Positions 1 through 12,047 are shown, numbered from the stretch's first letter. The stretch: DNA of 64,000 bases from Polytrichum commune (GCA_950295325.1 OX485803.1:27158001-27222000), one strand, 5' to 3'. Numbers and translations are program-made. Notes: a model not told the origin generated them from the letters alone.

Positions 1-482
1 TACTCATTTTCACCTTGGTTGATACAAACAATATGGGATAACTCTTCTCCCACTACGGACTAACATTGTAGGCTTATTACAACCTTATTACTTCTAGTTT
101 TACTTATTATCTACTTCTATGACTATGAGCAATCTAATGCTCCACCTTCAACACTCTTACTTTGCGAGTAGTCAAAGACTTGTAATACTTTTGAATTTCT
201 TAGTTTCTCAACCCTATATAGTGAGGTTCTAACATTGCCCATAAGTTTCCACATATTATACCTAATTGCTACACTCCAATTCAAAGGACCTTCAAATATT
301 GCCACATTAGCCCGTTCCTCACCATGTTGAGGCAAAATGTAGTTCTTCCATCATTCTCCAAATGGTCGCCTCTCCCTCGTGGGATATTGCCCCTCCTTGC
401 CGAAATTCCCAACAACAACAATGTCGTTTGCCGGTCCTTCATGTGGTTCTTTAATTGCAACCTCCCACTTAGTCGTTGCCAT

Positions 483-791
483 TCATGGATTGTCTACCGC
501 CATCAAACAAGGGCGATTTGTCCACCACCACCACCACCATAAGGCCTTCATTTCTCCCACTTGGACGCATCTCCAAACGTTTCTTATACTCTCACTATCT
601 TGTTTAAACACAATATCTCTATTTTTTTTAATGATTTTCTTTGTTTCCAAACACATCAACCTATCCGCCTTCATACCTTTGCAATATCGGAGAAACACGC
701 ATTTGATTCCTTTCGCATTAAGTTTTGCCCCTCTTCTCGTCCGGAACCATGGCATAAGCAAGGCTTTCGAACACATGCATGTATGCAACAT
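483..791 (-). pseudogene. copia post-integrase linker
   Basis: The frame reads KLNAKGIKCVFLRYCKGMKADR followed by LMCLETKKII and DIVFKQDSES. This matches the conserved segment after copia integrase (usually KAxxCVFLGYxxGxKxYRL, then SRDVxFxE) that precedes the reverse transcriptase. A run of tryptophans near its end comes from a short CCA repeat on the plus strand at about 520-540. Between 791 and 1,129 the integrase core is frameshifted. From 335 leftward only weak traces of an RT N-terminal region can be suspected. It is not functional. Confidence 0.75.
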
Positions 792-1128
792 AAAGCCACC
801 TCCTGCTCCACATTTCTTTAGGTGTAATGGAGTGAAAACCCTTTGTCAGATATTGGTTTCATATATAAACCACATTTGCCACCGCTTCCGCTCAAAGCGA
901 TTTCTCAAGCTTTTGAGCTTAAAGCATACGTTTTGTCATTGTGACAACGATTTGATTTGCACACTCGGCTGGTCCATTGTGTTGAGGCGTGCTCTCAATG
1001 CCATGTTTCATAAAAAATGCTTCAAAATCCTTTGAAATGTAATCCCTTCCGTTCATCCACCGAAATGCCTTGATTTCGTACCGAGATTGCATTTCTACAA
1101 ATGCTTAGAACTCTTTAAACCTCTCAAA

Positions 1129-1533
1129 CTACTTTCCTTTGGATTTCATCATGTAAACCCACATTTTCCTCGAAAAATCATCAACAAAAATAACAAAATA
1201 TTTTGTCCCTCCCACATACGCCGCCTTTATGGGGCCACAAACGCATGAATGCAAAATCTCCAATGGTTTTGTCGCTAGCCTCTCCGCATTGTTGCCCCAC
1301 TTTCCCGCATATTGCTTACCCTTCGTGCATGCTTCATAAACCAATGTAGAGTTGGGATAAAATATTTTACCTAGGGTCATTCCCCACACAACGTTTTGGA
1401 GTGGATAAACGCTCCTTACATCCAAATGTTTGAGTCGGTGGTGCCAAAGCTTTGTCATACCACCTCCCACACGTGAACGCACAAAGTTGATCGCATCCAC
1501 TCTGCATATATCCGTGAAGGTCATTTGAAACAA
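1129..1533 (-). pseudogene. copia GAG-pre-integrase and integrase N-terminus
   Basis: The 134-residue frame starts in the GAG-pre-integrase domain (LWHHRLKHLDVRSVYPLQ, where the HH..H pattern is part of the integrase zinc-binding region) and continues through CTKGKQ, the ATKPLEILHS segment, the core Asp region CGPIKA and FVDDFSRKMWVY. These are classic landmarks of copia integrases. The expected aspartate of HSDxxGP is replaced (HSCVCGP), which removes a catalytic residue of the DDE triad. The frame ends at 1,129 before the rest of the catalytic core. It is separated from the protease fragment by about 100 bases with stops. Confidence 0.85.
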
Positions 1534-1636
1534 ATTCCCTTCACGTCAAGCTATTGCAACCACGCCACCGTTGCACCTCCTACAATGCATTCGTTTACGT
1601 GAAATCGCACCTTCAACCCGTTCGACAAAAGCTTGC

Positions 1637-2055
1637 TCACTGAGAGCAAGTTGGTTTGCAACTTGGACATGTGAAGCACGTCCATGATACAAATTCTAGT
1701 TGTTTTGTCTCTTGTTTCAACTCCAACAACAATGGACCCATTCCGATAGCTTCAACCACATTATCATCATCCAAACATACATTGCATGGAGAAATTACCT
1801 CATAGGTGTTGAATACTGCCCTATGCAAAATTATGTGCTTTGTGGCTCCCGAATCCATGACCCACTTGCAAACGCTCCTCGAATGCTCTCCATGTTGCAT
1901 TGCAAATGATAATTTGTCATCTTCCTTCACATTTTGGCATTCACCTTCTCCATGTTCTTCACTTTGTAGCAAAACCGTGCAATGTGGCCCGGTTTGTTGC
2001 ATAGAAGCGCGTGTTTAGGTATTGTCATCGATTCATTGATGGACATGCACATGGA
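1637..2055 (-). pseudogene. copia zinc knuckle and aspartic protease fragment
   Basis: The protease frame (stop at 1,637) contains WVMDSGATKHI, the D-S-G active-site motif of Ty1/copia proteases, about 47 residues into the open frame. Just upstream, in a different frame, the minus strand near 1,960-2,035 reads CNKPGHIARFCYK, the last three ligands of a CCHC knuckle (C-x4-H-x4-C). The first cysteine is not present, so the finger is already damaged. The frame change between knuckle and protease shows an indel. After the active site the sequence continues with a recognisable beta-strand region and then stops. Known role of the family: maturation of the Gag-Pol polyprotein; this copy is inactive. 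Confidence 0.8.
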
Positions 2056-2060
2056 CGTAG

Positions 2061-3660
2061 ACCATGCTTTGTGAAGCTTTGGAGGGTTGTATGTTGTTGT
2101 GGGTTATTTGAGGCATTGATGTTGTGTGGGAAACGTAGATGTCAATTGGATCAATGGGTTAGTGGTAGATTTGATGAGGAATGTGAGGTGACAGTTTTTA
2201 AAGGGGACAGATAGAATTTGGGTAATAAAGTAGCTTTGTGGCCAACCATGATGGATTATCATGGTAAATGTATGGAAGCTTTGTGGGAAGAATAAAGTGG
2301 AGGAAACCTTGTTGTTGAGTAGATACTTAAAAAAATGTAGGAATGTTTTTTGTGGGGTAGTGTAGACTCACATTGAGAGGTGATGATGGGAATTGCGATG
2401 GTGAGTTTGTAGATGCAATGTGTCCATTCAATGTTGTGCTCATGTTTGTTATATTGGTGTCTCCATTTATATCAAGGCGTTGCGCTATTGGACCATCCTT
2501 CAAGGTGGCGTGTTGTGTTGAGTCACTTTGGTGCCGAGATTGCAGTATTGCAGTTGTGGGGTTGCAATGTGGTTGCTATTGTTGGGTGGGTTGGTTGCAT
2601 GCTCCTCTCTGCTTGTGTTGCGATGGGTGTTTGAATTGCTCATGTGTTATGCTCTCTTGCATGCTTTCTTCAATCTACATTATTCCCAGTGGTGGTGTTT
2701 GTTGTTGTTGTTGTGTTCCTTGGAGCAGTGCTATGCAAGGCAACCATCGCAAAATGTGGAACAAACTTACTCTTTTGGCTTGGTATTGCAGCTACCACAA
2801 TTTTTGCAAGCGTGTTGGGATATGCCATTACAAAGCATGTGCAAATCTTTGTTCCTATTCAATTATTATCTAACACTCTAATTAGCTACACATTCTCTAA
2901 GTTGTTTTTTTGTAGAACTCAGAAGTGACTTAACCATAAACATATAGATGGGATACATTTAAAACATGAATGGATGAGAATGCACACTTGTATGCACCAA
3001 TTCCCACTTGCCATAAGGCATGCTTTACTCACTAAACCCAAGGATTGTGAGAAAAAAATGGTTTAGGATTTCTTTGCGATCATGGTCAATGATACAAAGC
3101 CATGGCCATGAGAAATCGTAATTCATTTCTTGGGAACCTCAATGACATGACAAGAGGGAAATGGATTTAAACCATGACGTGGTGTTTGTATTGAAAACTC
3201 AATTAAAACATCTAAAATAATGAATCACTAACATCAAATATTGCTAAAGCTTATTTTTTTTACTTCACATGGCCACATTCATTTTCAAATGAAACTACCT
3301 ATTGAATTTTTTTCGCCACAAAAATTAGGGACCAAACATTGTTTGTTTCTAGACATTTTGAATTTCATGTTGTTGTCTCATGCATTCTTTAACATGGTCA
3401 CAATTATTTGTGACGATTTGTGTGTAAAATGAAGTGGGACTGCCACTCATGTCTCAAACAACGGTCAATGCCAATGGCCACTACGTTGTTTATGGCATTT
3501 AGTGCACTTACTATTTGAAATGATGTAATGTTGTAACTTTTGGTGTGGATATCATTTTTATCAAAGGATCCAATCAATTTGTTTATGTATTGTAGGACAA
3601 ACATCCTCACTTAATACTACTAATAATAATATTTATATGTAAAAATTTACAAAATGGTGT
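2061..3660. other. no recognisable gene; hydrophobic frame 2,413-2,928
   Basis: I recognise no conserved family here. One plus-strand frame from 2,413 to 2,928 is interrupted only by a TGA at 2,632 and is unusually hydrophobic: several Leu/Val/Cys-rich segments that could be membrane helices in both halves. The T/G-rich composition of the strand alone gives Val, Leu, Cys and Trp codons, so this may be chance. The rest of the interval shows no repeat or coding signal that I can support. Confidence 0.3.
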
Positions 3661-3715
3661 AATTTTGAATAGTGAGTGACACTAAATACCATAAATGGTG
3701 CACATAGTGTAAAAA
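3660..3715. repeat. solo palindromic MITE end (CACTAAAT family)
   Basis: The segment GTGACACTAAATACCAT followed by AAATGGTGCACATAGTGT is a short quasi-palindrome like the terminal repeats of the elements at 11,583-11,939 and 15,866-16,237. Comparable isolated ends lie at 16,260-16,299 and 61,213-61,271. No partner end is visible nearby, so this is either a solo end or a degraded copy. Confidence 0.4.
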
Positions 3716-3949
3716 AGGTCCTAACGTTCATATTTGGTCTAGAAGATAAGGATCCCAAGGGGCTCGGGCAGCTTGTCTCTTTATTGGTTTTAAAGTATTG
3801 TTTGTATGAAGGTGCTTCTAATTTGTTGACCCTCGAGTCTCCTCTCTTGAGGTGGATGCTATTCAAGCATCCACTTGTAGTCACCAGTTGCTAAGATTAT
3901 AAATTCTTAGTGTAGACAGTGGACGACACACCTATTCTATATTCTCTAT

Positions 3950-4252
3950 ATTCTCTCTCTCCCATTGAAATTCTTGGCACCTGAATTGCGGGCTAACTTA
4001 TCAAGAGATGGAGGCTGGGTAAAACTAAACAACATAATTCCTCTTTCTCGTTGAAATTCTTGGCACATGCATTGCGATTTGGGTGAACCAACCCATAACA
4101 CTCGTTCCTTGTTGGATGTCTAAACCCTTGCCTCCAAGGAACCAGTGTACGGGTTGTTTTGCCCGAGCCCTGAATTACGGGTTGTTTCGCCCGAACTTTG
4201 AATTGCGGGCTAACTTATCAAGAGATGGAGGCTGCGTAAAACTAAACAACAC
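3950..4252. repeat. duplicated segment, about 218-bp spacing
   Basis: About 50 bases beginning GAATTGCGGGCTAACTTATC occur at about 3,982-4,033 and again at about 4,200-4,251, nearly identical through the phrase AAACTAAACAACA. A shorter word (GAAATTCTTGGCAC) also repeats within the interval near 3,967 and 4,051. This is a local direct duplication with no coding content. Confidence 0.8.
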
Positions 4253-4253
4253 A

Positions 4254-4322
<69 letters not shown>
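4253..4322. repeat. compound (TG)n(AG)n microsatellite
   Basis: About 19 TG dinucleotides are followed directly by about 16 AG dinucleotides. The array begins exactly at the end of the second copy of the flanking duplicated segment, whose first copy has no such array. Confidence 0.98.
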
Positions 4323-4325
<3 letters not shown>

Positions 4326-7300
4326 CACCCATCGACCAATCATAAAAACTTGACCCCCTATAGTTTTGTTGCCGATTCATCTTAAATGACTTCGACTATT
4401 CACTTGGAAGTCTTTAAAGTTGATTCCGGTGTCCAATCAACTAGATAGAGTAACTTCCATGCTTCACATTGTTAAATGTTTTAATTTTATGTTGGATAAG
4501 TGAGAGGTATATTCACCTACGATAATTCCATCTCTCCAACAATTCTATGCATGTATTTAAAGCACAAACTCTACAATTGAAGAATGGTTGCAAAGTCTCA
4601 AATTTAAAAGCTTTGATAAATGGGAGGATAGGATAGTAGGGAAACATTGTATACCCCGTTGTTTGTATGTTGGTCCAAGTTGACTCCTAAATCAAGGTCA
4701 GAGACCATGATATAGTCTAAAGACACTCACTTTGAATGAATTAACAACAATCTTGGGAGGGGCGTGTTTTACCACACTCCATTTGGTGGGTGCTGTGAAT
4801 TAAAATGTCAGCATGGGAGGCACATTGTTACTAATGGACAAATCTCTTTAATTAGTATTTAGTTGTTATTTATAGTATGCCTATTCTTGGCAACTCAAAG
4901 TTGTACGAATCCAAAATTATAATGTTTGCAAGGATTTGAGACCTCACATGCTTCCCACTCTCTTTAAAAGCCATATAAGGAATTGTTGTTTTGGTTTGAA
5001 AATGATTGTTGTACAAATATCATCATAGTGCATACCATCATAACATTATCCGGTTGACTCTATGTGATGGGCGGAGTAAAAAATAAGCCATATCGTATTC
5101 ATAATTATACTATGCTTATTCTTTTAGTAGAGAAGATTCAACCCAATGAACTCAAGTGAAGCAATATCACTAGTAGCAGTTGAATAATGTTATGATTTGG
5201 ATCTCTATAATCGAGGTTTTCTTGGTTCCATTGATACTAATCAACTACAAATATTTTAACTTCATTAATATTATTGGTATCCAATGAGTCTATCTACACA
5301 ATGGCCTCAATAAAATAACCGAATTACACATGCACAATGTGGTATAGATTTGAGTATTGAGTTTGACATAAGAATATTCTCCGATCTTATGACAATGATG
5401 AATGGGTCTCTATGCATGAGCAATTATTTTTTATACTAGTCATGTATGATCTCACATACCCATTGCACATAGGAGAGACCCATGTGAGAACTGGGGTCTA
5501 CAAAATTGATTATTTGTTTTTTTTCTTGATACCATACATGTACAAGTATTTCAAGTTGAATGATATTTCTAATTTCAATCAAGCTTGTTCACCATGGAAT
5601 CATCTCAATACTCAAGCCCAATCACACACTTATCAATATGATATTGATCCAAGTATTGAGGATGGTATAAAAAATTCCTTCATCTTCGCACGTGATTGTA
5701 AGTTTTGATACTAGTTGGGTCGAAAGGTCCTACAAAACCACTAATTGAACCTAGGCACACTATCCCTTAGAGGCTATGGGCATAGCAAGGTTTGAAAACT
5801 TGGCCCCCACACAAGGTTCTTCACTTGTACGTCCTATATATAAAGGCAAGGGATCGATGAAAATGGCTTCACCATAGTATAGAGTCGCCAAAAGAAAAAA
5901 GGGTTAAAAGTAAAATGCGTACAATTGCAATTGTGGTAAATTGAAAGTAAAATAAAGATGTAGCCAAGTACCAACAATATTGGGATTTTCTCCTCAAGCT
6001 CACTAACACATTTCACCACATAGTAGCAAGACAAGTCCTTTCCATAGTGCAAGATGAACACCGAAGTGTTTGCAATTGTCAGCCTCCGGCCTATGGAAAA
6101 AAATGATGTTTCCCCTTTGGTTGTGGCAAATTGTTCTCCCTCTATGGAGGTATTGAACGCAATGGTGGATTTTACTAGTATGCTTTGGTCGCCACACAAG
6201 ATAGCATGTACAAAACCAAAAATGGACGAGGTGGAATCTATCCAAACAACAAGGAAGGGGTCTCCCTTCATGCTATAGTCATAGTCTTGAATGTATTTAT
6301 AACTTGCGGTGCTTCAAGTAATCATACATTGGAACATGTTCGTGTGTTATCCTCTGAAAGTCCACAAGTATTGTGCATTGAGATGTGGGTGATGGTGGAG
6401 GCATCATGACAAGAAGAGTCCCGCCCAAGATGTGGTGGACATCCACTACAAGGAAACAGGGTCCCAATGCACACAAAAATGCACAGTACACTAACAGTGT
6501 GCACAATGCAGCACACATGTCGGATCGTGCGCAGGTGTCACCAGCGTCTATGGCCTCGGTGTCATCCTGGAATCGTGCTATTATTAGAAAACATGGTGCC
6601 CAAACTGTGTTCAAATTTTTTGGTCCACATAGTGTTGCAAGTGTGTCGTGTATTTAAGAACCACAGTTGACCCCCCGCATTTATTGCATGTGCATGCATA
6701 CTTTATACGCATTTAGTATTCGTATGTCAGCCAACATGCGTTGGCATGTTGGTTGTCGTATGTACGGAGTATATCTTGATGTCAAGCTTTATACATGTAT
6801 TCACCTGCGTCATTGTACAGTGGTTTTCCCAGACTGTATTCGTATGTGCGGAATACAAATGTTTCTTATAAATGTTATATTCCAACATTCACCGTATACA
6901 GACTGCAAATAGCATTGCCATTGCAAAACCATGTGTGTATTGCATGTTTAGGTACAATATGCACAATATTTACAATAAGCATCGGAGTTCAAGAAACTTG
7001 TAAATTCGCCAACCTTCACACTCGTGAGGATGATGTACCCATGGAGACAACCTCACTGACACCCAGCAAAATCTTATCAGTCAACTTTAAACCTTCTCCT
7101 TCTCTTACTTTCACTGAGGATGCCGAATCATGTCCATTATAAAGCACACTGGTATAGAAACAAAAGAAGAAATTGAGGAGTTTGTCGATGCAATAGATGA
7201 TTAGTTTGCTCCGTCCTCCTCGGTGTTGCAAGATTTTCCCTCTTTGGTGCCCCTTGTCGTCTCATAAGAAAGAATCCCGACAACAATTCATCTTAACACA

Positions 7301-7530
7301 ATGGAATGTGTGACACAAAGCTTTGGGAGTGTGGGGTTGATGCTCATGGATGGGAGCGTGTGGCGAGTTACTCCAAAGGTGGTGAGAGTTCGACGAATGA
7401 AATGTTTTGCATAGAGACAAACACAACAAGATGGTGCAGTGGCTCCAAGTTTCAACTTATGGCACGACTTCAAAAAATTCCCATCAAAAGATATGAATGG
7501 AAATGGCTCAGGAACCTCCTTCCAACTCTA
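4323..7530. other. anonymous DNA with unassigned open frames
   Basis: I see no recognisable gene. The longest open frames are plus 5,412-5,708 (98 residues) and minus 5,834-6,271 (145 residues); neither shows a family motif I can name, and a Met-initiated frame of this length can occur by chance in such DNA. A short sequence at 4,383-4,450 (TTGACT..TTGATTCCGGTGTC-like) recurs in degenerate form near 12,270-12,330, 20,022-20,085 and 57,295-57,350, marking an unnamed dispersed repeat. 6,600-6,910 is rich in GTATG/CATAC words. Confidence 0.5.
6734..6755. repeat. perfect 9-bp-stem hairpin
   Basis: CCAACATGC, the loop GTTG, then GCATGTTGG form a perfect inverted repeat of 9 bases with a 4-base loop. 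No element boundaries are visible around it and no function can be inferred. Confidence 0.7.
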
Positions 7531-7539
7531 CAACTTGTT

Positions 7540-7990
7540 CATTAATGTTCCGTGGCACCAATAATGACCAAAAAGTTGGAGTAATTAAAGATTACATCAA
7601 CTATAGAAGTCCAAAAATTGATGTCATTTGCTTACAAGAGCATAAACTTAAAGGAGACAAGGTAGAGAGAAACTAAAAGATGTTCTGGAAATCAAATGCC
7701 TTTTGGTCACTTGAAGTGAGTCCAAATAATGATGTAAACATCATGAGGATGGGGGCTGAAAGGTGGAATAGCCATGTGTTTTCACCTGAAATTACAGTAT
7801 CCTATTATGGATAAAGGGAGCATAGTTGGGAATATGGTTCAATGGACTAGACTCAAAGGATGGGAAAAGGAGGTATTGTCATTCTCAACATTTATGCTTT
7901 CAACATGGCAAATGAACGTTGTGTATTGCATAATGTTGCAACCTGAGGACACCATACATGTTTGATTTGTGAAAGGAGGGGGTTACTTGG
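7540..7990 (+). pseudogene. L1 LINE endonuclease fragment
   Basis: The plus strand reads KVGVIKDYINYRSPKIDVIC and then LQEHKLKGDK, the N-terminal part of an APE-type endonuclease of plant L1 LINEs (usual pattern ..I(K)xxxxxxxxDIICLQETKL). The metal-binding Glu of the QE(T/H)K motif is present. About 250 bases on, in another frame, GGIVILNIYAFNMANE matches the next conserved block (usual IxNVYAPN). Stops separate the blocks, and the rest of the endonuclease and all of the RT are missing before the zinc-binding fragment at about 8,200. In this family the enzyme nicks target DNA for reverse transcription; this copy is dead. Confidence 0.75.
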
Positions 7991-8199
7991 AGGCTTTAAC
8001 TATGGGCATATTTCATCTCAATGCTCAATTTATTAGTAGCCTTTGCAAATTCTATGTGGGATCCCAATATCTCACGCTAATTAAGGTTTACTCAGACCGA
8101 GTCAATGCTCCTTCATGTGTGGCATATGATGGGTGGCTCTACAAAGTCAATGTGGACATCATCACAAGGGGAGCCTTGAACAAATAATTCCAATTCTTA

Positions 8200-8930
8200 T
8201 TTGTAAAACAACATAAACTATACTTTGACCTGGATCGATAGTGTTGGTTGTACACTAACCCCTTCCTCGAACTTTCAACCAAATTGAGTAGGAAGTGGAT
8301 CGCTAGATGGAATTGGCTTTTCATGCCCATTGCAAGGAAATAAAAGAAATCTCTTCAAGGCAAGGTTAGTCCCAAATGGGATGTGATTTGGGACAAACGT
8401 CAGGCTAAAAAAAAAGTTGCTTCCCTTTGGTCGATGCACCACAAAGGTGTGGCAGTCAACGATTGATGAGGAAGGATCACGGATGAGGTTGACAAGAGTT
8501 GTCCACATTGTGGGCCTCTGAGCGTGAAGACGGTGGAACATATGTTCTTTGAATGTCCGCTAGCACAACATGTACGGTGATATGTTGCGAACATTGCGTG
8601 GCAATGAAAGCATAACATATCAACATGAGGCTATGGAAATCTTTTTCTAATCTTCAATGCCTTTTTGATAAGAACCTTTTTTTCCCCTCATGAGATTCAA
8701 TAGAATTTGGTTCCTCCTCAATAGAGGTTTAACCTGAATTATTTGGAAACAACGGAATGCTTTGGTTTTAAATTCCACGCAATTGTTAGTGGAGAAAACC
8801 CACCAACTAGTTTGGAGCGCTCTCTTGGACTATGCTAGGATTGAATGGCAAAGGATTCGCACGTCTTGAGATTGTCATTAATGTTGCCTATGATAATGTT
8901 TTGAAGCATTTAAATAAGTTTTGATGTTGT
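8200..8930 (+). pseudogene. L1 LINE C-terminus with RT zinc-binding motif
   Basis: Around 8,400-8,570 the plus strand reads ASLWSMHHKGVAVNDW, then CPHCGPLSVKTVEHMFFECP, the CxxC...HxxxxC zinc-binding domain found after the RT in plant LINEs. It continues, with frame changes, through IIWKQRNALV (about 8,735), LVWSALLDYARIEWQR (about 8,815) and VAYDNVL (about 8,890). This is the usual tryptophan-rich C-terminus of these proteins. The final block matches the 3' end of the truncated LINE at 47,706-47,996 (RIEWKR, VAYHDIL), so both belong to one family. The fragment has several stops. Confidence 0.8.
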
Positions 8931-9640
8931 AAAGGTCTTATTGCCACTAGGAGTAATTTAGTGGTTACTTGAAAACTCACACCCATAACGGGTATTATTA
9001 AATGATGCCCCATGGGCCCAAGGGGGGTATTTTCCATGCCAGTTGTATGGGTTACCTTCATGGAATTGAATTGGTTCTCAATTTGTAGCATAATAATAAT
9101 AATAATGAGAATAATAACACTAGTCAAGGTATTTTCTCACATACTATTAAATTGTACTTAGGTGAGACCTTATCTAAAAATAATGGTATGAACGCTTGAT
9201 TTAAAATTGCTTGTTGATCGAATGTTTACTTGGGATTGAAAGTACAAGAGGAGCCGTAGGATGACACTTTCAATGTACAATGGCAAAAAACATATTGGTT
9301 GATCCGGACTTGCATGACTACACATATACACATGACACGGACAATGTATGATGGGTGTACAAATGATGGGAATCACGAGAAGAACTAATAGGTTGTGGGA
9401 AGTTGAATTGCATCAAAGTGCACATATTTTGTTAGGCAAAAACATGTGCATTGCCAATATTTTAGTTTTTTCCTTTCTCAAATTATGTAGTTAAGTGTGA
9501 TCATATAATGATTTTTTGATGAATATAGATTGATGGTCATAGTGTGTGTTTGTCAATTTCTCATATTTGAGTTGTGAGTTTAAATGTTTTGATGTGGTAG
9601 TATGCACCAAAACCATTCAAATCGAGTTCCAACTAGTGGA
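8930..9640. other. spacer between LINE fragments, no gene seen
   Basis: AT-rich sequence with a short ATA microsatellite near 9,090-9,105. I see no conserved coding block and no inverted-repeat element. Confidence 0.5.
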
Positions 9641-10780
9641 CTCAAGTATTCTAAACAAGATTTGTGGAAGGTGCTTAGTTGGATCAAAGCCCTCTTAAGA
9701 AGTTGCCTTTGGTCAAGAATTGAGAATATTGCTCAAGCTCAACTCATATAATTGCGCTCTTCGGAAGAAACTTGGAGGTTTAAGCCTTAACTCACCCAAG
9801 GATGCTATGAGTACATCGGTGAGCAATGGGTGTTTTAAGGGGCTTCTACCCGAGTAGTCTAACCTCCAACATATCTTGAGGCATTGTATGTCCCAACTCA
9901 AACCTTATACCCATGAATGGTGGGAGTTGTCCTCATTGTGGTTGTTTTATGCCTCACTCAAAGGTGGGGAAAAAAAATGGCGCATTGCTAAGGCGTGGAA
10001 GACCATGGCTCATGCTAATAAGTTTCTACCTTTCTTGAATACATAGATATCTTTCAAGTCAATATGTGGTGGGCTATAGAATACCAAGCTTTGAAATTTG
10101 GCATCATTGAGGATAGAGATTTTGTTACATAGTCAAGGGGCTTAAGACAATTCAAGTATATTTAGAATCCGAGTCGCAATGATTTTCTTTCACAAGAGGA
10201 TGCTCACCTTGAGTTCTCCCTTGTGAAAACATTCAAGGATTTTTGGCCAAACCTTCTAGAACATTACGGGGAGTTGAGGGATTGGATGTTTTAACATGTC
10301 GATGTTCCTAGTGCTTCACACGAGTGGGCGGGACTCTATAAGGACGCTACGATGTCCGTCCCGGTGTGGGTTGTGTGAGTGGTGTATATGAAGGAATTTT
10401 GATGATATGGCCAAGTTTAAACTTAGTGTCAACTTCATGGAAAGAATTCCTAACTTCCAAGTTAGGGGGGGGGATCCAATATTATACTCTCTATAAGGCG
10501 AGACCCAATTTAGTGAACGTTCCTACACATATGACTTTTTATGGTTGGAGGGCTCATGTTGGTGTGAGCACTTGGATGTGCATGACGGCTAGGACTTAAT
10601 TCACTCTCTTCTTTGGGAGGTTAGATAGTTTGTTCTTTGACCCGACCCGGTGGGGGTGGCCTAAACATACTCATTTCTTGTCGATTCATCTAAGTTGGGG
10701 AGGAATTGTTTAACCAAATGGTTGAGTTCACTAAATTGGTTGCCTCCAAATGGAAGAAGGTTGTTGTTTTCTAGTTAGTT
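9640..10780 (+). pseudogene. L1 LINE post-RT region, second fragment
   Basis: The plus strand around 9,750-10,000 reads CALRKKLGGLSLNSPKDAMS, then LQHILRHCMSQLKPY, a Trp-rich WWELSSLWLFYASLKG and WRIAKAWKTM. These are the landmarks just after the RT palm in plant non-LTR elements (usual KxGGLGxxxPxxAxxAL, LLRYRLxxxQPY, WxxVxxxWxxL). Further downstream, ALKFGIIEDRDFVT and a WAGLYKDATMSVPVW block continue in shifted frames up to about 10,600. Because this region should precede the zinc-binding domain, yet lies to the right of the fragment at 8,200-8,930, it is a separate insertion or a rearranged piece. It is not functional. Confidence 0.65.
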
Positions 10781-11044
10781 CTTCACCAAACATTTAGTTG
10801 AGTGTGGAGACAATGGAACAATGATTATTTTGTTCCCCACTAACAACATGCTCAATTCCATGGTGCCAACATTGTATGGCGCGTCTTTGTGAAACATGCT
10901 AACCTTGACCTCACCATGCTTCAACGTCTTATTCAAAAGAGTCACAAAATAATCCTTTTCAAAAGTTCCATGGGATGAGATTCTTCCTTGAAAGTGGTTT
11001 GCCTTGGATTCGTCAATATCAAAAGAATCAATAGCACAAATCAA
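10775..11044 (-). other. unassigned 89-codon open frame
   Basis: The minus strand stays open from 11,044 to 10,775 with a well-mixed, protein-like residue composition (for example MFHKDAPYNVGTMELSMLL). I do not recognise the family. It sits directly after the LINE fragment on the opposite strand, so it may belong to another decayed element. There is no supporting start context or second exon. Confidence 0.25.
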
Positions 11045-11168
11045 TCAATTCACTAATGGGACCATATTTGTCCCAGGTTTGTCCATGCATGAATTATGAA
11101 TTAGAAAATGGATTAGGTTACCTAACCCCTAAAACTCAAAGAGCCACAAAAGGGGCCATTTTGGGACA

Positions 11169-11202
11169 ACCCCCCCCCCCCACACACACACACACACTCT
11201 CT
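11169..11202. repeat. C tract plus (CA)n(CT)n microsatellite
   Basis: About 13 C residues are followed by about 8 CA repeats and 4 CT repeats. Confidence 0.95.
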
Positions 11203-11582
11203 CTCCAACATTAGGGGTAAAGATACCATAATTCTCTAATATTTTTGGTAACCTACCTCAAAGAAGTGGCAGAAAATGTGTTTTAGAAACCATGTACACA
11301 TGAACTACTTTGTACTTGTAAGACTCTTATCATCCACATAGAATATCATGGACTTTAGACCAAATTAGAGCCATTTCTCAACCAATAGGTTGAAAAAATT
11401 TGTAGTGGTCACTTGGCATCATCTCAATGTAAACTGCTGCCTGTTTGTAACCTCACTTTGCATAATTACATGTGTATATATTTTGGAGCCCCTTTGGTGC
11501 ACTTGGGTCAAAGCTCATTGTGTAGTACGCCCAAAATTATACATATTGGATGTAAATTTCCTCCTGAGTCTGCGGGGAAAAG

Positions 11583-11939
11583 TGCACTAAATACGATGTT
11601 TAATGTCACTGATTCTCATAGTCTTGCGAAATAATAATTGTAAACTGCGGTGTATGTCACCAACACTAGTTGTTAACCCAACATTATTTGTCATTTTTTA
11701 TAGATTTACAATGTTGCTATTAAAGTCACTTACCTATTGATTTTTCACCCAAGTTCCAATCATCCATAACAATTTTCATCACAAGTTGCCGACAAGAGAA
11801 GGTAGGGGTTTGGCCAATGGATGAACTCATCCATCATCCATGACAATATTTGTTCACTTATCCATAAGAAGCGTCATCTGAAAAGTTACCATAGTGACAT
11901 AAAATAGCATGTGATACTAAATATCATATTTAGTGTAGT
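11583..11939. mobile_element. MITE, CACTAAAT family, copy 1
   Basis: The left end GCACTAAATACGATGTTTA and the right end (reverse complement ACACTAAATATGATATTTAG) form imperfect terminal inverted repeats of about 25 bp that are themselves nearly palindromic. The interior closely matches the element at 15,866-16,237 in the same orientation, including TTTGGCCAATGGATGA and CATCCATCATCCATGAC. No coding potential. The CACTA start resembles CACTA (EnSpm) transposons, but I cannot define a convincing 3-bp target duplication, so the superfamily is open. Confidence 0.8.
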
Positions 11940-12047
11940 GCACAGCTAAGTGAGAAGTTATCATGGTTCCCCAGTGTCAAATAATGGTCTATTAAGCTTG
12001 ACTTTTGGAGTTTGCTCACTTTGTAACACAATAGTTGAATGTAATAA

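Larger units (their letters stand above)
1..2060 (-). mobile_element. Ty1/copia retrotransposon remnant, truncated
   Basis: Read on the minus strand from about 2,060 down to 1, the segment gives in order a nucleocapsid zinc knuckle, an aspartic protease start (WVMDSGATKH), GAG-pre-integrase and integrase start, a post-integrase linker, and possible decayed sequence before the reverse transcriptase. This protease-integrase-RT order is the Ty1/copia order. The parts lie in different frames with stops between them, so the element cannot make a polyprotein. The gag region expected to the right of 2,060 is not visible, so the element is truncated or rearranged there, and the RT/RNase H half lies outside the window or is lost. 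No LTR, primer-binding site or polypurine tract was seen. Confidence 0.85.

Noticed and set aside
379-1035. 218-codon plus-strand open frame
   Set aside because: It lies opposite the copia coding blocks on the minus strand; the minus-strand frames carry the recognisable domains, so this is a shadow.
2413-2928. Organelle-derived membrane protein insertion
   Set aside because: The hydrophobic frame does not match any plastid or mitochondrial protein I can recognise, and T/G-rich composition explains the hydrophobicity.
4253-4322. Possible CRISPR-like or regulatory repeat
   Set aside because: Simple dinucleotide array without spacers; the window is plant-like and no spacer-repeat arrays were found.
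4083-4385. 100-codon plus-strand frame with Cys-Val and Arg-Glu repeats
   Set aside because: The repeats are the translation of the TG/AG microsatellite; no gene.
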